A stretch of 64,000 bases of DNA from assembly GCA_963731205.1 (NCBI GenBank), contig CAVSUJ010000001.1, positions 124,001-188,000 on the forward strand, given 5' to 3'. Of the stretch, positions 42,829-52,100 are shown one piece after another. Each line of letters begins with the position of its first letter. The stretch's first letter is position 1. Source of the stretch: DATAZK01 sp963731205. GTDB lineage: Bacteria; Actinomycetota; Actinomycetes; Frankiales; Frankiaceae. The notes under the pieces were generated by a model that was given only the letters and a program-made list of their open reading frames with translations, searched no databases and was not told where the DNA came from. The translations under genes were made by a program, and so were the position numbers.

Positions 42829-43479
42829 ATGGCTGACAGCACGACTGACGACATCACGGTGTTTCTCGTCGATGACCACGAGGTCGTCCGCCAGGGTCTG
42901 CGAACCCTGCTGGAGGAGTCCGGGCTGACGGTCGTGGGCGAGGCGTCGACGGCGTCGGAGGCGGTGCCGCGGGTGCTGGCCACCCGTCCGAAGGTTGCCG
43001 TGCTCGACGTCCAGCTCCCCGACGGCACCGGCATCGATGTCTGCCGCGAGATCCGCTCCCGGCTTCCCGAGACCGCCTGCCTGATGCTCACCAGCTTCGA
43101 CGACGACGAGGCTCTGTTCGCCGCCATCATGGCCGGCGCGGCGGGATATCTGCTGAAGCAGATCCGCGGTCTGCAGCTGGTCGAAGCGGTGCAGCGGGTG
43201 GCCAAGGGCGAATCGCTGCTGGATCCGAAGGTGACCACCCGGGTCCTCGAGCGGCTGCGTTCCGGTCCGAAGCAGGACCCGCGCCTGGCGTCGCTCACCG
43301 ATCAGGAGCGGCGCATCCTCGACCTGATTGCCGAGGGACTCACCAATCGCCAGATCGGCACCCGCTTGGGACTCGCCGAGAAGACGGTCAAGAACTACGT
43401 CTCCAGCCTGCTGGCCAAGATCGGGATGCGTAGCCGCACCCAGGCCGCCCTTTATGTCGCAGGGAAAAACCCTAGCTGA
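42829..43479 (+). CDS. devR: DevR/DosR-type response regulator
   Basis: 216 residues from ATG 42829 (GGAGAGGA ribosome site). The receiver opens ITVFLVDDHEVVRQGLRTLL, nearly identical in pattern to mycobacterial DosR, with phospho-acceptor Asp60 (VAVLDVQLPDGTGID) and Lys in GYLLKQI. The C-terminal LuxR helix-turn-helix reads LTDQERRILDLIAEGLTNRQ with the DNA-contacting helix AEKTVKNYVSSLLAKIGM, keeping the Lys and Lys-Asn residues used by DosR to read its box. It is the expected partner of the DevS kinase 10.8 kb away. It converges with the next nitroreductase; the two stops overlap by 8 bases. Confidence 0.93.
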   Translation: MADSTTDDITVFLVDDHEVVRQGLRTLLEESGLTVVGEASTASEAVPRVLATRPKVAVLDVQLPDGTGIDVCREIRSRLPETACLMLTSFDDDEALFAAIMAGAAGYLLKQIRGLQLVEAVQRVAKGESLLDPKVTTRVLERLRSGPKQDPRLASLTDQERRILDLIAEGLTNRQIGTRLGLAEKTVKNYVSSLLAKIGMRSRTQAALYVAGKNPS

Positions 43480-44527
43480 GGATTTCGGTGAGGGGCCGTC
43501 GTGGGGTGGCGGGGGCGGCGGGTCCGTAGCCGATGCGGAGCACCATTTGGGGTTCGCCGATGAGGCGGAGCAGGGTGCGTAGTTGGCTGCGGGTGGTGGG
43601 GAGGTCGATGACTTGTCCGAGCATGGAGGCGCGTAGGCCTTGGGTGGTGGCGGTCAGGAGCAGGGCGGAGAGGGCTTGGCCGGCGTGGATCCATTGGGTG
43701 GGGCTGTCGGCGTCGGTGCCGAGGATGAGCAGGGCGGGGCGTTCGTCGGGTGGTGTGCTTTCGGGGCCGGCCGGGTTGTCTGCGGGTGGGTCGGTGGTGG
43801 CGGGTTGGTCGGGGTGGGGGTCGCCGGCGGTGAAGTCGCGGACGGGGACTTCGGTGTGGCGGATTGCGGTGTCGGGGAGGGCGCTGGTGGGGATTCCGTC
43901 GGTGGCGGGTTCGGTGCGGCGCCAGTTGTGGAGTTCGCGTTGGTAGTCGGGGTTGGCGAGTTCGGCTTGGTCGGCGTGGTTGAGCAGGACGGCGAGGGTG
44001 ATCTGGTCTTCGCGGGAGTCCAGGATGGCCAGCCAGCCGCCTTGGGTTTCGGCGGCGTGCCGTAGCCGGGTGAGGGTGGTGTGGTCGACGGTGCGGTCGG
44101 CGAAGGGTTCGCGTTGGGTGTGGCGTTCGTTGATGGCGGCGGCGAGGGCGACGTCGGCGGCGGAGGCGGGTGGTCCGGCGGTCACGTGGACGGTGGCGAT
44201 CGGCACTGTCTCGCCATCGGGTTGGCCGGTGTCGGTGCCGGTGTCGGTGCCGGTGTCGGTGTCGGTGAGGTCGGTGGTGGTGTCGTAGCCGGCGGCGCGT
44301 AGCGCGACGCTCAGGTGGTGCAGCGCGGCGCCGCAGGAGACGTAGAGCTGGCGCCGGGTCGGGTCCAAGACGGGTAGTTGGCGGGTGACGTCAGCGAAGC
44401 ATTCCACCCGCTCACCCTCGATGTGAAACCGCCACGGCTGCGTGTTGTGCACCGACGGCGCCCGCGTCGCCAACGCCACAGCCTCCGTCACCGCCTGCTC
44501 GAGCGGGTCCGGCGATGCCACCGTCAC
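43472..44527 (-). CDS. Acg-family nitroreductase-like flavoprotein (second copy)
   Basis: 351 residues, GTG 44527 overlapping the USP stop (GTGA). Opening AVALATRAPSVHNTQPWRFH and LYVSCGAALHHLSVALRAAG are diagnostic for the Acg family. The end has WIHAGQALSALLLTATTQGL and MVLRIGYGPAAPATPRRPL. A Thr-Asp-Gly repeat insertion (TDTGTDTGTDTG, from a 12-base tandem repeat) lies in the linker after the first barrel, and a Pro/Asp-rich insertion (DQPATTDPPADNPAGPE) later. Paralogous to the gene at 36651, co-transcribed with the USP gene upstream. Confidence 0.85.
   Translation of the reverse strand: MTVASPDPLEQAVTEAVALATRAPSVHNTQPWRFHIEGERVECFADVTRQLPVLDPTRRQLYVSCGAALHHLSVALRAAGYDTTTDLTDTDTGTDTGTDTGQPDGETVPIATVHVTAGPPASAADVALAAAINERHTQREPFADRTVDHTTLTRLRHAAETQGGWLAILDSREDQITLAVLLNHADQAELANPDYQRELHNWRRTEPATDGIPTSALPDTAIRHTEVPVRDFTAGDPHPDQPATTDPPADNPAGPESTPPDERPALLILGTDADSPTQWIHAGQALSALLLTATTQGLRASMLGQVIDLPTTRSQLRTLLRLIGEPQMVLRIGYGPAAPATPRRPLTEILS
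44226..44266. repeat. 12-base tandem repeat inside the nitroreductase gene
   Basis: About three copies of GGTGTCGGTGCC-type units encoding Asp-Thr-Gly-Thr. It is in frame, so length changes alter only a linker. Confidence 0.7.
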
Positions 44528-45000
44528 ACCGCCTCGTGCGCTCCGTGGTGGCGGACCACCACGACCGGACACGCGCCGTAGCGGGCACAGTGCTCGCTGA
44601 CCGAACCCAGCAGGAGTCCGGTGAAACCGCCGTGGCCGCGGCTTCCCACCACCAGAAGCCCGGCGCTCTGGGACTCCTCGATCAGGACAGCCGAGGCCGG
44701 GCCGCCGACGACCTGCGAGCTCACTGGGCAGCCGGGGTCGGCGCCGAGCACCTCGGTCAGGATGGCTTCCAGATTGTCGTGTGCGTCGGCCATCGGGTCG
44801 AAGTTGTCGGGCATCGGCAATGCGCCCACCAGGGAGACCGGCCAATGCCAGGCACTCACCACCTTCAGCGGCGTTCCGCTCAGACGCGCGTAATTGGCAG
44901 CCCAGCGCAGGGCGTCCTTGGACGCATCCGAGCCGTCCACGCCGACAACCACCCGGGCAGTCACCGGGGTGGTCGCCGGGTCGGTCGCTGGTGCTGACAT
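44524..45000 (-). CDS. universal stress protein, single domain
   Basis: 158 residues from ATG 45000, preceded by an excellent AAGGAGGAC ribosome site. RVVVGVDGSDASKDALRWAA opens the Usp fold and GSRGHGGFTGLLLGSVSEH is the complete ATP loop. It is the first gene of a USP-Acg operon and lies 84 bases from the best DevR box of the window, divergently from cydA, so hypoxic induction with bd oxidase is likely. Confidence 0.92.
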   Translation of the reverse strand: MSAPATDPATTPVTARVVVGVDGSDASKDALRWAANYARLSGTPLKVVSAWHWPVSLVGALPMPDNFDPMADAHDNLEAILTEVLGADPGCPVSSQVVGGPASAVLIEESQSAGLLVVGSRGHGGFTGLLLGSVSEHCARYGACPVVVVRHHGAHEAV

Positions 45001-45083
45001 TTGTCCTCCTTGGGGGCCGCAGGACCTCAACGTAGTCCCCGAATCTGCAACCCATTTAGCCGCATCTGCGCGGTCCTGCCGGG

Positions 45084-45097
45084 CGGACTTAAGTCCC
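45084..45097. promoter_or_regulatory. DevR box between USP and cydA
   Basis: CGGACTTAAGTCCC holds a perfect 12-base palindrome GGACTTAAGTCC and fits the DosR core consensus (GGGACTWWAGTCCC) at 13 of 14 positions. It sits 84 bases from the USP start and 100 from the cydA start and could serve both directions. Confidence 0.75.
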
Positions 45098-45196
45098 TAC
45101 GAGAGCGACAAAAGCCTGACATTCCCGAGGCCTGAAATCCGTAACAGTGAGTGCAGCGACACGGCGTCGCGCTCTGTATGCCCTCGGAGGTCGCTC

Positions 45197-46597
45197 GTGC
45201 ACGCCCTGGACGTCGCGCGGTGGCAGTTCGGCGTTACGACCGTCTACCACTTCTTGTTCGTGCCGTTGACGATCGGGCTCGTCTTCGTCGTCGCGGGCTA
45301 TCACACCGCGTGGTATCGCACGCGCAAGCCCGAGTACTTACGCGTCACCCGATTCCTGGGGAAGCTCTTCCTGATCAACTTCGCCATCGGCGTCGTGACG
45401 GGGATCGTGCAGGAGTTCCAGTTCGGCATGAACTGGTCGGCTTATTCGCGTTTCGTCGGCGACATCTTCGGCGCCCCGCTCGCGATGGAAGGCCTGCTCG
45501 CGTTTTTCCTCGAATCGACGTTCCTCGGTCTGTGGATCTTCGGCTGGGACAAGCTCCCCAAGAAGCTGCATCTGGCGTCGATCTGGGCCGCCGCGGTCGG
45601 CACCTTGCTGTCCGCTTTCTTCATCCTGGCGGCCAACTCCTGGATGCAGCACCCGGTCGGTTTCAAGATCGACGTAGCCCGTCACCGCGCCGAACTCACC
45701 AGCATCTGGGCGGTTCTCGGCAACTCGACGCTCTGGGTGACCTTCCCTCACGTCATCTTCGGTGCGTTCGTGACCGCCGGCGTCTTCGTTCTCGCGATCA
45801 GCGCCTGGCAGCTCGGACGCAAGCGGGAGACGGCAATCTTCCGTCCCCTGGCCAAGGTCGCGCTCGTCCTGACTCTCGTGGCCTCGATCGGCACCGCGAT
45901 CTCGGGGGACATCCAGGGCAAGATCATGACCACCCAGCAGCCGATGAAGATGGCCGCCGCCGAGGCGCTCTACAACACCAGCAAGCCCGCCTCGTTCTCA
46001 CTGTTGACCGTCGGAAGTCTCAACGGCAGCAAGGAGGAATTCTCCATCCGCGTCCCGCGCCTGCTGTCCTTCCTCGCCACCGGCTCGTTCAGCGGCAAGG
46101 TCGACGGCATCAACCAGGTGCAGGCCCAGGAGGTCGCCAAGTTCGGCGCCGGCGACTACGAGCCCAACATCCCCATCACCTACTGGTCATTCCGGTTGAT
46201 GATCGGATTCGGGCTCCTGGCGGCCCTGGTGTCGGTGATCGGCCTCTGGCTCATGCGCCGTCGCCGCATCCCCACCTCCAAGTGGTTCTACCGGATAGCC
46301 GTCATCTCCGTGGCGACCCCCTTCCTGGCCAACAGTTTCGGCTGGATCTTCACCGAGATGGGCCGCCAGCCCTGGGTGGTCTACGGCGTCATGACCACGC
46401 AGCAAGGGGTTTCGGGGACCGGGCTGGCTTCGGCACTCATCAGCCTGATCGTTTTCACCCTGCTGTACGGGGTGCTGGCCGTGGTGAACCTGAAGCTGAT
46501 GCTGCGCTACATCCGGGGTGGCCCTGATCCGCTACCCGACGATCACGACGAGATTTCTCCTGACCTGCCCGAGCCCGCGCTGGCTTTCTCCTACTAG
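45197..46597 (+). CDS. cydA: cytochrome bd ubiquinol/menaquinol oxidase subunit I
   Basis: 466 residues. GTG 45197 is chosen for the CGGAGG ribosome site and because the protein then starts HALDVARWQFGVTTVYHFLF, where His14 is the high-spin heme ligand (E. coli His19). The low-spin heme ligands are His in FPHVIFGAFVTAG and Met in FTEMGRQPW. The Q loop between is of the short type. Membrane subunit that oxidises quinol and reduces O2 to water at very low oxygen. First gene of cydABDC, behind the DevR box. Confidence 0.96.
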   Translation: MHALDVARWQFGVTTVYHFLFVPLTIGLVFVVAGYHTAWYRTRKPEYLRVTRFLGKLFLINFAIGVVTGIVQEFQFGMNWSAYSRFVGDIFGAPLAMEGLLAFFLESTFLGLWIFGWDKLPKKLHLASIWAAAVGTLLSAFFILAANSWMQHPVGFKIDVARHRAELTSIWAVLGNSTLWVTFPHVIFGAFVTAGVFVLAISAWQLGRKRETAIFRPLAKVALVLTLVASIGTAISGDIQGKIMTTQQPMKMAAAEALYNTSKPASFSLLTVGSLNGSKEEFSIRVPRLLSFLATGSFSGKVDGINQVQAQEVAKFGAGDYEPNIPITYWSFRLMIGFGLLAALVSVIGLWLMRRRRIPTSKWFYRIAVISVATPFLANSFGWIFTEMGRQPWVVYGVMTTQQGVSGTGLASALISLIVFTLLYGVLAVVNLKLMLRYIRGGPDPLPDDHDEISPDLPEPALAFSY

Positions 46598-46609
46598 GCA
46601 GAGGCTGAC

Positions 46610-47677
46610 ATGCACCTGACAACGGTTTGGTTTCTTCTCATCGCCGTGCTCTGGGGCGGCTACTTCTTCCTCGAGGGCTTCGACTTCGGGGTCGGCATCC
46701 TGCTCCCTGTGCTAGGCCGCCACCCCGACGACCGGATGGCGATGCTGCGTTCGATCGGCCCGCTGTGGGACGGCAACGAGGTCTGGGTTCTCGTCGCCGG
46801 CGGCGCGACCTTCGCCGCCTTCCCCGAGTGGTACGCGACCCTGTTCTCGGGTTTCTACCTGGCATTGCTGCTGATTCTGGTTGGCCTGATCCTGCGCGGG
46901 ATCGCCATCGAGTACCGCAACAAGTCCGACGATCCGGTCTGGCGGCAACGCTGGGATCTGGTCATCGTCATCGGTAGTGCCCTGCCGGCGCTGCTGTGGG
47001 GCGTGGCCTTCGCCAACATCGTCCACGGTGTCCCGATCGACAAGAATCACCACTTCACCGGCAACCTGCTCACCCTGCTGCACCCGTACGCGCTGCTCGG
47101 CGGGCTGGTCACGCTGTCGCTCTTCACGCTGCACGGCGCGTTCTTCCTGGCGCTGAAGACCGATGGAAACATTCGCCACGCCGCGCGTCAGTTCGCCAAC
47201 AAGCTCGGCGTTGTTGCTGTCGTGCTGGCTGCTGCGTTCCTGATCTGGACGCAGGCCGACACCGGAAAGGCGGCCACTGACGTGACGGCCGTCCTCGCTG
47301 CGCTCGCCCTGCTGGGCGCGCTGTACGCAAACCTGAAAGGCCGTGAAGGCTGGGCTTTCGCCGCTACCGGGTTGGTGCTCCTGCTGGCCGTCGGGACACT
47401 GTTCGGCAACCTGTGGCCCAACGTCATGCCCTCCACGACGAACGCCGCGTTCAGCCTCACGGTGCGCAATGCCTCGTCCTCCCCCTACACCCTCGGGGTG
47501 ATGAGCTGGGTCGCGTTGTTCGCCACGCCCATCGTGCTGCTGTACGAGGGCTGGAGCTACTGGGTGTTCCGCAAGCGGGTCATGGGCCATGTTGAAAGTG
47601 TCGACAGTGTCGACACTCCCGTCATTCCTCCCCAGGCCGCCGCGCCACCCGCCGCCGCGACCACCGGATCCGCGTGA
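46610..47677 (+). CDS. cydB: cytochrome bd oxidase subunit II
   Basis: 355 residues, about eight to nine helices. WFLLIAVLWGGYFFLEGFDF GVGIL is the signature start and IGPLWDGNEVWVLVAGGATF the next block, with further GAFFLALKTDG and SWVALFATPIVLLYEGWSYW. It packs with CydA and completes the oxidase. It starts 12 bases after cydA, and its stop is overlapped by the GTG of cydD (GTGA). Confidence 0.96.
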   Translation: MHLTTVWFLLIAVLWGGYFFLEGFDFGVGILLPVLGRHPDDRMAMLRSIGPLWDGNEVWVLVAGGATFAAFPEWYATLFSGFYLALLLILVGLILRGIAIEYRNKSDDPVWRQRWDLVIVIGSALPALLWGVAFANIVHGVPIDKNHHFTGNLLTLLHPYALLGGLVTLSLFTLHGAFFLALKTDGNIRHAARQFANKLGVVAVVLAAAFLIWTQADTGKAATDVTAVLAALALLGALYANLKGREGWAFAATGLVLLLAVGTLFGNLWPNVMPSTTNAAFSLTVRNASSSPYTLGVMSWVALFATPIVLLYEGWSYWVFRKRVMGHVESVDSVDTPVIPPQAAAPPAAATTGSA

Positions 47678-49392
47678 GGCCGCTCGACCCTCGCCTGGTC
47701 CGCCAGGCCGGTGCGGCGCGGGCCTTCATGGCCGGCGCTGTGGTGAGCGGGCTCGTCATGACGGGCCTGGTGCTGGCTCAGGCCGGGCTGCTCGCTCACG
47801 TGATTGCCCATGCGTCGCAAGGGATTCGGCCGCTGCGGGTCAGCCTGATCGCGCTCGCCGTGGTGCTGCTGGCGCGGGCCGCGATCGCCTATGGCGGCGA
47901 GGCGCTGGCCCTGCGGGCGGCGGCCAAGACCAAGTCGCAGCTACGCCGAAAGCTCCTTCGCCACATTCTCGGGCTGGGTCCACAGTGGCTCGGCCGGCGA
48001 AGCCACGGTGAGCTCGTCGCCCTCGCCGGGCGCGGGCTCGACGCGCTCGATCCATACTTCGCGCGCTACCTGCCGCAGCTGGTGCTTTCGGCGATCGTTC
48101 CCGTCGCCGTGCTGGCACGCATCGCCGGCTCAGATCTCGCGTCAGCCATCACCATCGGCGTCACCCTTCCGCTGATCCCGATTTTCATGGCGCTGATCGG
48201 CTGGCACACCCAAGCGCGTACCGAACGGCAGTGGAAGCTGCTGAGCCGGCTGGCCGGCCACTTCCTCGACGTGGTCGAGGGCTTGCCGACCCTGAAGGTC
48301 TTCGGCCGGGCCAAGGCGCAGGCGGACACCATCCGCCGGGTCACCGAGCAGCATCGGCAGGCGACGATGGCGACGCTGCGCATCACCTTCCTGTCCTCTC
48401 TCGTGCTGGAACTCATCGCGACGCTGTCCACGGCTCTGGTGGCGGTGGAGGTGGGTCTTCGCCTGCTGGCCGGCAACCTCGGCTACGAGTCGGCGTTGCT
48501 GGTGCTGCTGCTCGCGCCCGAGGTCTACCTTCCGCTACGCGCGGTCGGCAGCCAGTTCCATGCCGCCGCCGAGGGAGTGGCTGCCGCCGCAGACGTTCTC
48601 GACGTGCTCGACGAGCAGCTGCAAAGGCCCGCCCGTGAGCCCGGTGCCGTCGCGTCGCCTCGCATCGATCTGCGCAGCCAAGCCATCCATTTCGACTGGG
48701 TGACGGTGCGCTACCCGGATCGCAGCGAGCCCGCGCTCGATGGGCTATGTGCCCGCATCCTGGCGGGGGAGCACATCGCGATCGTCGGCCCGAGCGGTGC
48801 CGGCAAGAGCACCCTGCTCTCACTACTGCTCGGGTTCACCCAGCCGTCGGCGGGAGCAGTGCGCATCGGTGACGTCGACCTTCCGGATCTCGACGAGGAG
48901 GGGATGGCCCGGCTGCGCCGCCAGCTCGCCTGGGTGCCACAGAACGCGCACCTTTTCGCCGGCAGCATCGCCGACAACATCCGCCTCGGCGAGCCTGACG
49001 CGAGCCGCCAAAGCGTCAGGCTGGCGGCCGAGCAGGCAGGCCTGTCGGCGCTGCTCGCCGAGCTACCCGAAGGGCTCGATTCCCCTGTAGGGGAAAGGGG
49101 TTCGCAGCTTTCCACCGGCCAGCGTCAGCGCGTGGCCATCGCCCGTGCGCTGGTGCGCGATCCTGCCGTGCTGCTGATGGACGAGCCCGGCGCACACCTC
49201 GACGCGGCGACCGCCCACGAGGTCATCGAAAGTATCAGCGGCGCAGGCGGTTTCGGGGAGCGGCGCACACTGATCGTCGTCACTCATGACCCCGTATGGA
49301 CGGTGGGTGCCGACCGCGTGCTGCGGTTGGATTCCGGTCGGCTCGTCGAGGAACGCGTGCTGCTCCCGAGCGGCTCAGGGGTTCCGACATGA
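47674..49392 (+). CDS. cydD: thiol reductant ABC exporter subunit CydD
   Basis: 572 residues. Six-helix ABC transmembrane domain (with RRKLLRHILGLGPQWLGRRS and VEGLPTLKVFGRAKAQ typical of CydD) followed by a nucleotide-binding domain: Walker A GPSGAGKST, Q loop WVPQNAHLF, signature LSTGQRQRVAIARAL and Walker B VLLMDEPGAHLD. With CydC it forms the inner-membrane heterodimer needed to mature bd oxidase. Overlaps cydB and cydC by four bases each, so the four genes are translationally coupled. Confidence 0.93.
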   Translation: MRPLDPRLVRQAGAARAFMAGAVVSGLVMTGLVLAQAGLLAHVIAHASQGIRPLRVSLIALAVVLLARAAIAYGGEALALRAAAKTKSQLRRKLLRHILGLGPQWLGRRSHGELVALAGRGLDALDPYFARYLPQLVLSAIVPVAVLARIAGSDLASAITIGVTLPLIPIFMALIGWHTQARTERQWKLLSRLAGHFLDVVEGLPTLKVFGRAKAQADTIRRVTEQHRQATMATLRITFLSSLVLELIATLSTALVAVEVGLRLLAGNLGYESALLVLLLAPEVYLPLRAVGSQFHAAAEGVAAAADVLDVLDEQLQRPAREPGAVASPRIDLRSQAIHFDWVTVRYPDRSEPALDGLCARILAGEHIAIVGPSGAGKSTLLSLLLGFTQPSAGAVRIGDVDLPDLDEEGMARLRRQLAWVPQNAHLFAGSIADNIRLGEPDASRQSVRLAAEQAGLSALLAELPEGLDSPVGERGSQLSTGQRQRVAIARALVRDPAVLLMDEPGAHLDAATAHEVIESISGAGGFGERRTLIVVTHDPVWTVGADRVLRLDSGRLVEERVLLPSGSGVPT

Positions 49393-51077
49393 GCCTCGCG
49401 CTGGACCCTGGCCGCACCGAGATCTCCCCGCTGCGGCGGATGCTCAGGCTCGCCCGCCCGCTGCGTGCCACGCTGGTCGTGGCCGTGGTCTCCGGAGTGC
49501 TCGGCGTGGGCTGCGGGGTCGCCCTGCTCGGCGTCTCCGGGTTCCTCATCGCTCGCGCGTCCGAGCATCCGAACGAGGCGGCGCTCGCGGTCGCTGTGGT
49601 CGGCGTGCGCACGTTCGGGATCGGGCGGGGGATCTTCCGTTACATCGAGCGACTTTCCAGCCACGACGCGGCTTTTCGGGTCCTCGCCGACCTTCGGGTG
49701 TCGGTCTACGAGCGACTCGCCCGCATCGCCGGTTCGGGTTACCGCCAGCTTCGCGGCGGCGACCTCGTCTCGCGTCTGGTGTCGGATGTCGACGGAGTGC
49801 AGGAGGTCTTTGTCCGCGGCCTGACCCCGCCGCTGGTGGCCATCGGTGTCGGCGCCGGCGCAGTGATCGCGGCGACGGCGGTGTTCAGCCCTGCGGGCGC
49901 GGCGCTCGCCGTCGGTCTGCTGTGCGCCGGGATCGCCGTGCCCTGGATCGCTGCACTGCTCGCTCAGCGCGCAGACTCCCGGCTCGCGGCCGCCCGCGGC
50001 GAGCTCACGGCTCGCGCAGGCGATCTGGTCGCGGGGGCGCCCGAACTCGTGGCCTTCGGCGCCGACGCGGCAGCCCTCGCCTCATTCGATGGGGCCGACG
50101 ACCAGCTCACGCGCCTCACCCGTCGCTCGGCGGTGGTTTCCGCCGTCAGCGCCGGGCTCAGCACCCTGACGCTCGGTGCCACGGTGTGGGGCATGCTGCT
50201 GCTTTCGGTGGCGGCACAGTCCCGCGGTCACCTCAGCCGGGTGGCTTTGGCCGCCGTCGTCCTCACCGGACTGGCGGCGTTCGAAGCGACCGGGCCGCTG
50301 AGCGCCGCAGCCCAGCAGCTGGCCGCCGCCCGGGCCAGCGCGCGCCGCATCTTCGAGGTGATCGACCTTCCAGACCCGGTGACCGAGCCGGCGGAGCCCT
50401 TGCCCGTTCCTACAGGACGGGTGCATCTGCAGGTGCGCAACGCCCGGCTGCGCTACACGCCGGACGGTCCGCTCGCGCTGGACGGGGTGAGCCTGGACCT
50501 TCCCGCCGGTCGTCATGTCGCACTCGTCGGACGCTCGGGCGCGGGAAAGAGCACGCTCGTCATCGCGCTGACGCGGATGCGCGACCTTGACGGCGGTGAC
50601 ATCACGTTGAACGGGATCTCCGTATCGCGGTTCGCCAGCGACGACGTGCGCCGCGTCATCGGCGGTTGCCTGGCCGATCCTTACCTGTTCGACTCCACGA
50701 TCCGGGAGAACATCCGCCTCGCCCGCCCCGACGCGTCGCAGGAAGAGCTGGACAGCGTCGCCGAACGCGTTCGGCTGCTGGACTGGATCGGGTCGCTTCC
50801 GCTCGGCTGGGACACGCCGGTCGGCGCCCACGGCGCGTCGGTTTCGGGTGGGCAGCGACAGCGGATCGCGCTGGCCCGCGCGCTGCTCGCCGACCCTGCC
50901 GTGCTGATCCTCGACGAGCCGACGGCACACCTCGATCAGGAGACGGGTGACGCCCTGATGGACGACGTGCGCCGTGCCACCAGCGGCCGCACGCTACTGC
51001 TCATCACCCACGACCGCCGCCATACCGCGGGATTCGACGAGGTCGTCGAGCTCGCCGGGGGACGACGGATCGGCTGA
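49389..51077 (+). CDS. cydC: thiol reductant ABC exporter subunit CydC
   Basis: 562 residues from ATG 49389 (ATGA overlap with cydD). The membrane domain has GVSGFLIARASEHPNEAALA and RVLADLRVSVYERLARI. The nucleotide-binding domain has Walker A GRSGAGKST, signature VSGGQRQRIALARAL and Walker B VLILDEPTAHLD. Helps deliver thiols or handle heme for bd oxidase assembly. Last gene of the cyd operon; the following gene converges 33 bases further on. Confidence 0.93.
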   Translation: MSLALDPGRTEISPLRRMLRLARPLRATLVVAVVSGVLGVGCGVALLGVSGFLIARASEHPNEAALAVAVVGVRTFGIGRGIFRYIERLSSHDAAFRVLADLRVSVYERLARIAGSGYRQLRGGDLVSRLVSDVDGVQEVFVRGLTPPLVAIGVGAGAVIAATAVFSPAGAALAVGLLCAGIAVPWIAALLAQRADSRLAAARGELTARAGDLVAGAPELVAFGADAAALASFDGADDQLTRLTRRSAVVSAVSAGLSTLTLGATVWGMLLLSVAAQSRGHLSRVALAAVVLTGLAAFEATGPLSAAAQQLAAARASARRIFEVIDLPDPVTEPAEPLPVPTGRVHLQVRNARLRYTPDGPLALDGVSLDLPAGRHVALVGRSGAGKSTLVIALTRMRDLDGGDITLNGISVSRFASDDVRRVIGGCLADPYLFDSTIRENIRLARPDASQEELDSVAERVRLLDWIGSLPLGWDTPVGAHGASVSGGQRQRIALARALLADPAVLILDEPTAHLDQETGDALMDDVRRATSGRTLLLITHDRRHTAGFDEVVELAGGRRIG

Positions 51078-51110
51078 CCGTCGCGTTCGAGGCCGTTGTC
51101 AGCTACGCGC

Positions 51111-51569
51111 TCACAGGTAGGCGGCGGCTTCGAAGAAGTCCGGGAGCGCGCCCGGGCTCAAATGGCGGCCGGAGACGTAGTGCGGGATGATGCGCATCCA
51201 GTGCTCGTGTGCCCCGGGCACCCAAGGGTTCGGCGCCGCGGCCTTCGTACGGTCGAGCATCTCGTGGCCGTGTGCAGGCGTGATTTCCTCGGCCAGCCCC
51301 TTCACCAGGACGCTCCACCCGGCGTGGGTCACCTCGTCGATCTGGTCGACCTCGAAGGTGATGTTGGCATGCTCGGCATACAGATGCTTCGTGCCGCCGC
51401 CGGTGCGGATGACGATCACGTCATGGTCGAGGGCGTAATTCACCGGAAAGATGAGGGGATATTGCTCGGCGATCACCCCCAGCCGGCCGACCTGGCGGGT
51501 CGCCAGCAATGCGAAACATTCATCGTGGGACAGCTCCAGCAACTTCGCTTCTGCGGGATGTTCGGTCAT
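51111..51569 (-). CDS. pyridoxamine 5'-phosphate oxidase-like flavoprotein
   Basis: 152 residues. LSHDECFALLATRQVGRLGV then YPLIFPVNYALDHDVIVIRT and HANITFEVDQIDEVTHAGWS VLVKG give the split-barrel fold of the PPOX family that in mycobacteria includes the DosR-regulated Rv0080 and Rv3129. Probably binds FMN or a related cofactor; substrate unknown. It forms a tandem with the paralogue upstream (51582), 12 bases apart. Confidence 0.85.
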   Translation of the reverse strand: MTEHPAEAKLLELSHDECFALLATRQVGRLGVIAEQYPLIFPVNYALDHDVIVIRTGGGTKHLYAEHANITFEVDQIDEVTHAGWSVLVKGLAEEITPAHGHEMLDRTKAAAPNPWVPGAHEHWMRIIPHYVSGRHLSPGALPDFFEAAAYL

Positions 51570-51581
51570 TGACTGCGCACC

Positions 51582-52064
51582 TCATCTCCAGTCGGGTGAC
51601 TCGTCGACGTACACCGATCCGATGGAGCCGGGGTGCAGCCGCAGCCGGCGTCCGGTGATGCGCTCGCTGCGGATGCGCAGGATCCGGAACGGTCCGTCAT
51701 CCCGCCAGGGCGCGACGATCCCTTGCAGCCGCGTCACATCGGCGGGTTCGGTGACCTCTTCTGCCGGCCCGCTCAGAAGCACGGTCCATCCGCTGCGCAC
51801 ACCGGGCTCGAACTCGTCGCCCTGGAAAGTGAGCACCCGATGGGTGGCCGCCGCCGCCAAGAGTTCGGAGCTGCGGGTGCGTACCACGACCTCATCACCG
51901 TCGAGCGCGAAGTTCAGAGGGAACACCATGACCCGATCGCCGTCGGGCCACGCGACTCGGCCCACATCCACGCCGGCGAGCAGGTCGAGGCAGGTCCGTC
52001 GGTCGAGTTCGATCAGCCCGGGCTCGCCGCCGTCTGCGGCCGCGTCGACAGCGTGTTCGGTCAC
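51582..52064 (-). CDS. pyridoxamine 5'-phosphate oxidase-like flavoprotein (second copy)
   Basis: 160 residues. IELDRRTCLDLLAGVDVGRV, MVFPLNFALDGDEVVVRT and LTFQGDEFEPGVRSGWTVLL SG show the same PPOX split barrel as the gene at 51111, with about one-third identity by eye, so a tandem duplication. First gene of the pair, with a DevR-box-like palindrome 37 bases upstream of its ATG. Ends IGSVYVDESPDWR. Confidence 0.85.
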   Translation of the reverse strand: MTEHAVDAAADGGEPGLIELDRRTCLDLLAGVDVGRVAWPDGDRVMVFPLNFALDGDEVVVRTRSSELLAAAATHRVLTFQGDEFEPGVRSGWTVLLSGPAEEVTEPADVTRLQGIVAPWRDDGPFRILRIRSERITGRRLRLHPGSIGSVYVDESPDWR

Positions 52065-52100
52065 GCTTCCAGCATCTTCCCGACCGACTACCGCGGACGA

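Noticed and set aside
43640..44302. Gly/Val-rich open frames on the + strand across the nitroreductase gene
   Set aside because: Low-complexity antisense shadows of the minus-strand Acg-like gene, with no family pattern.
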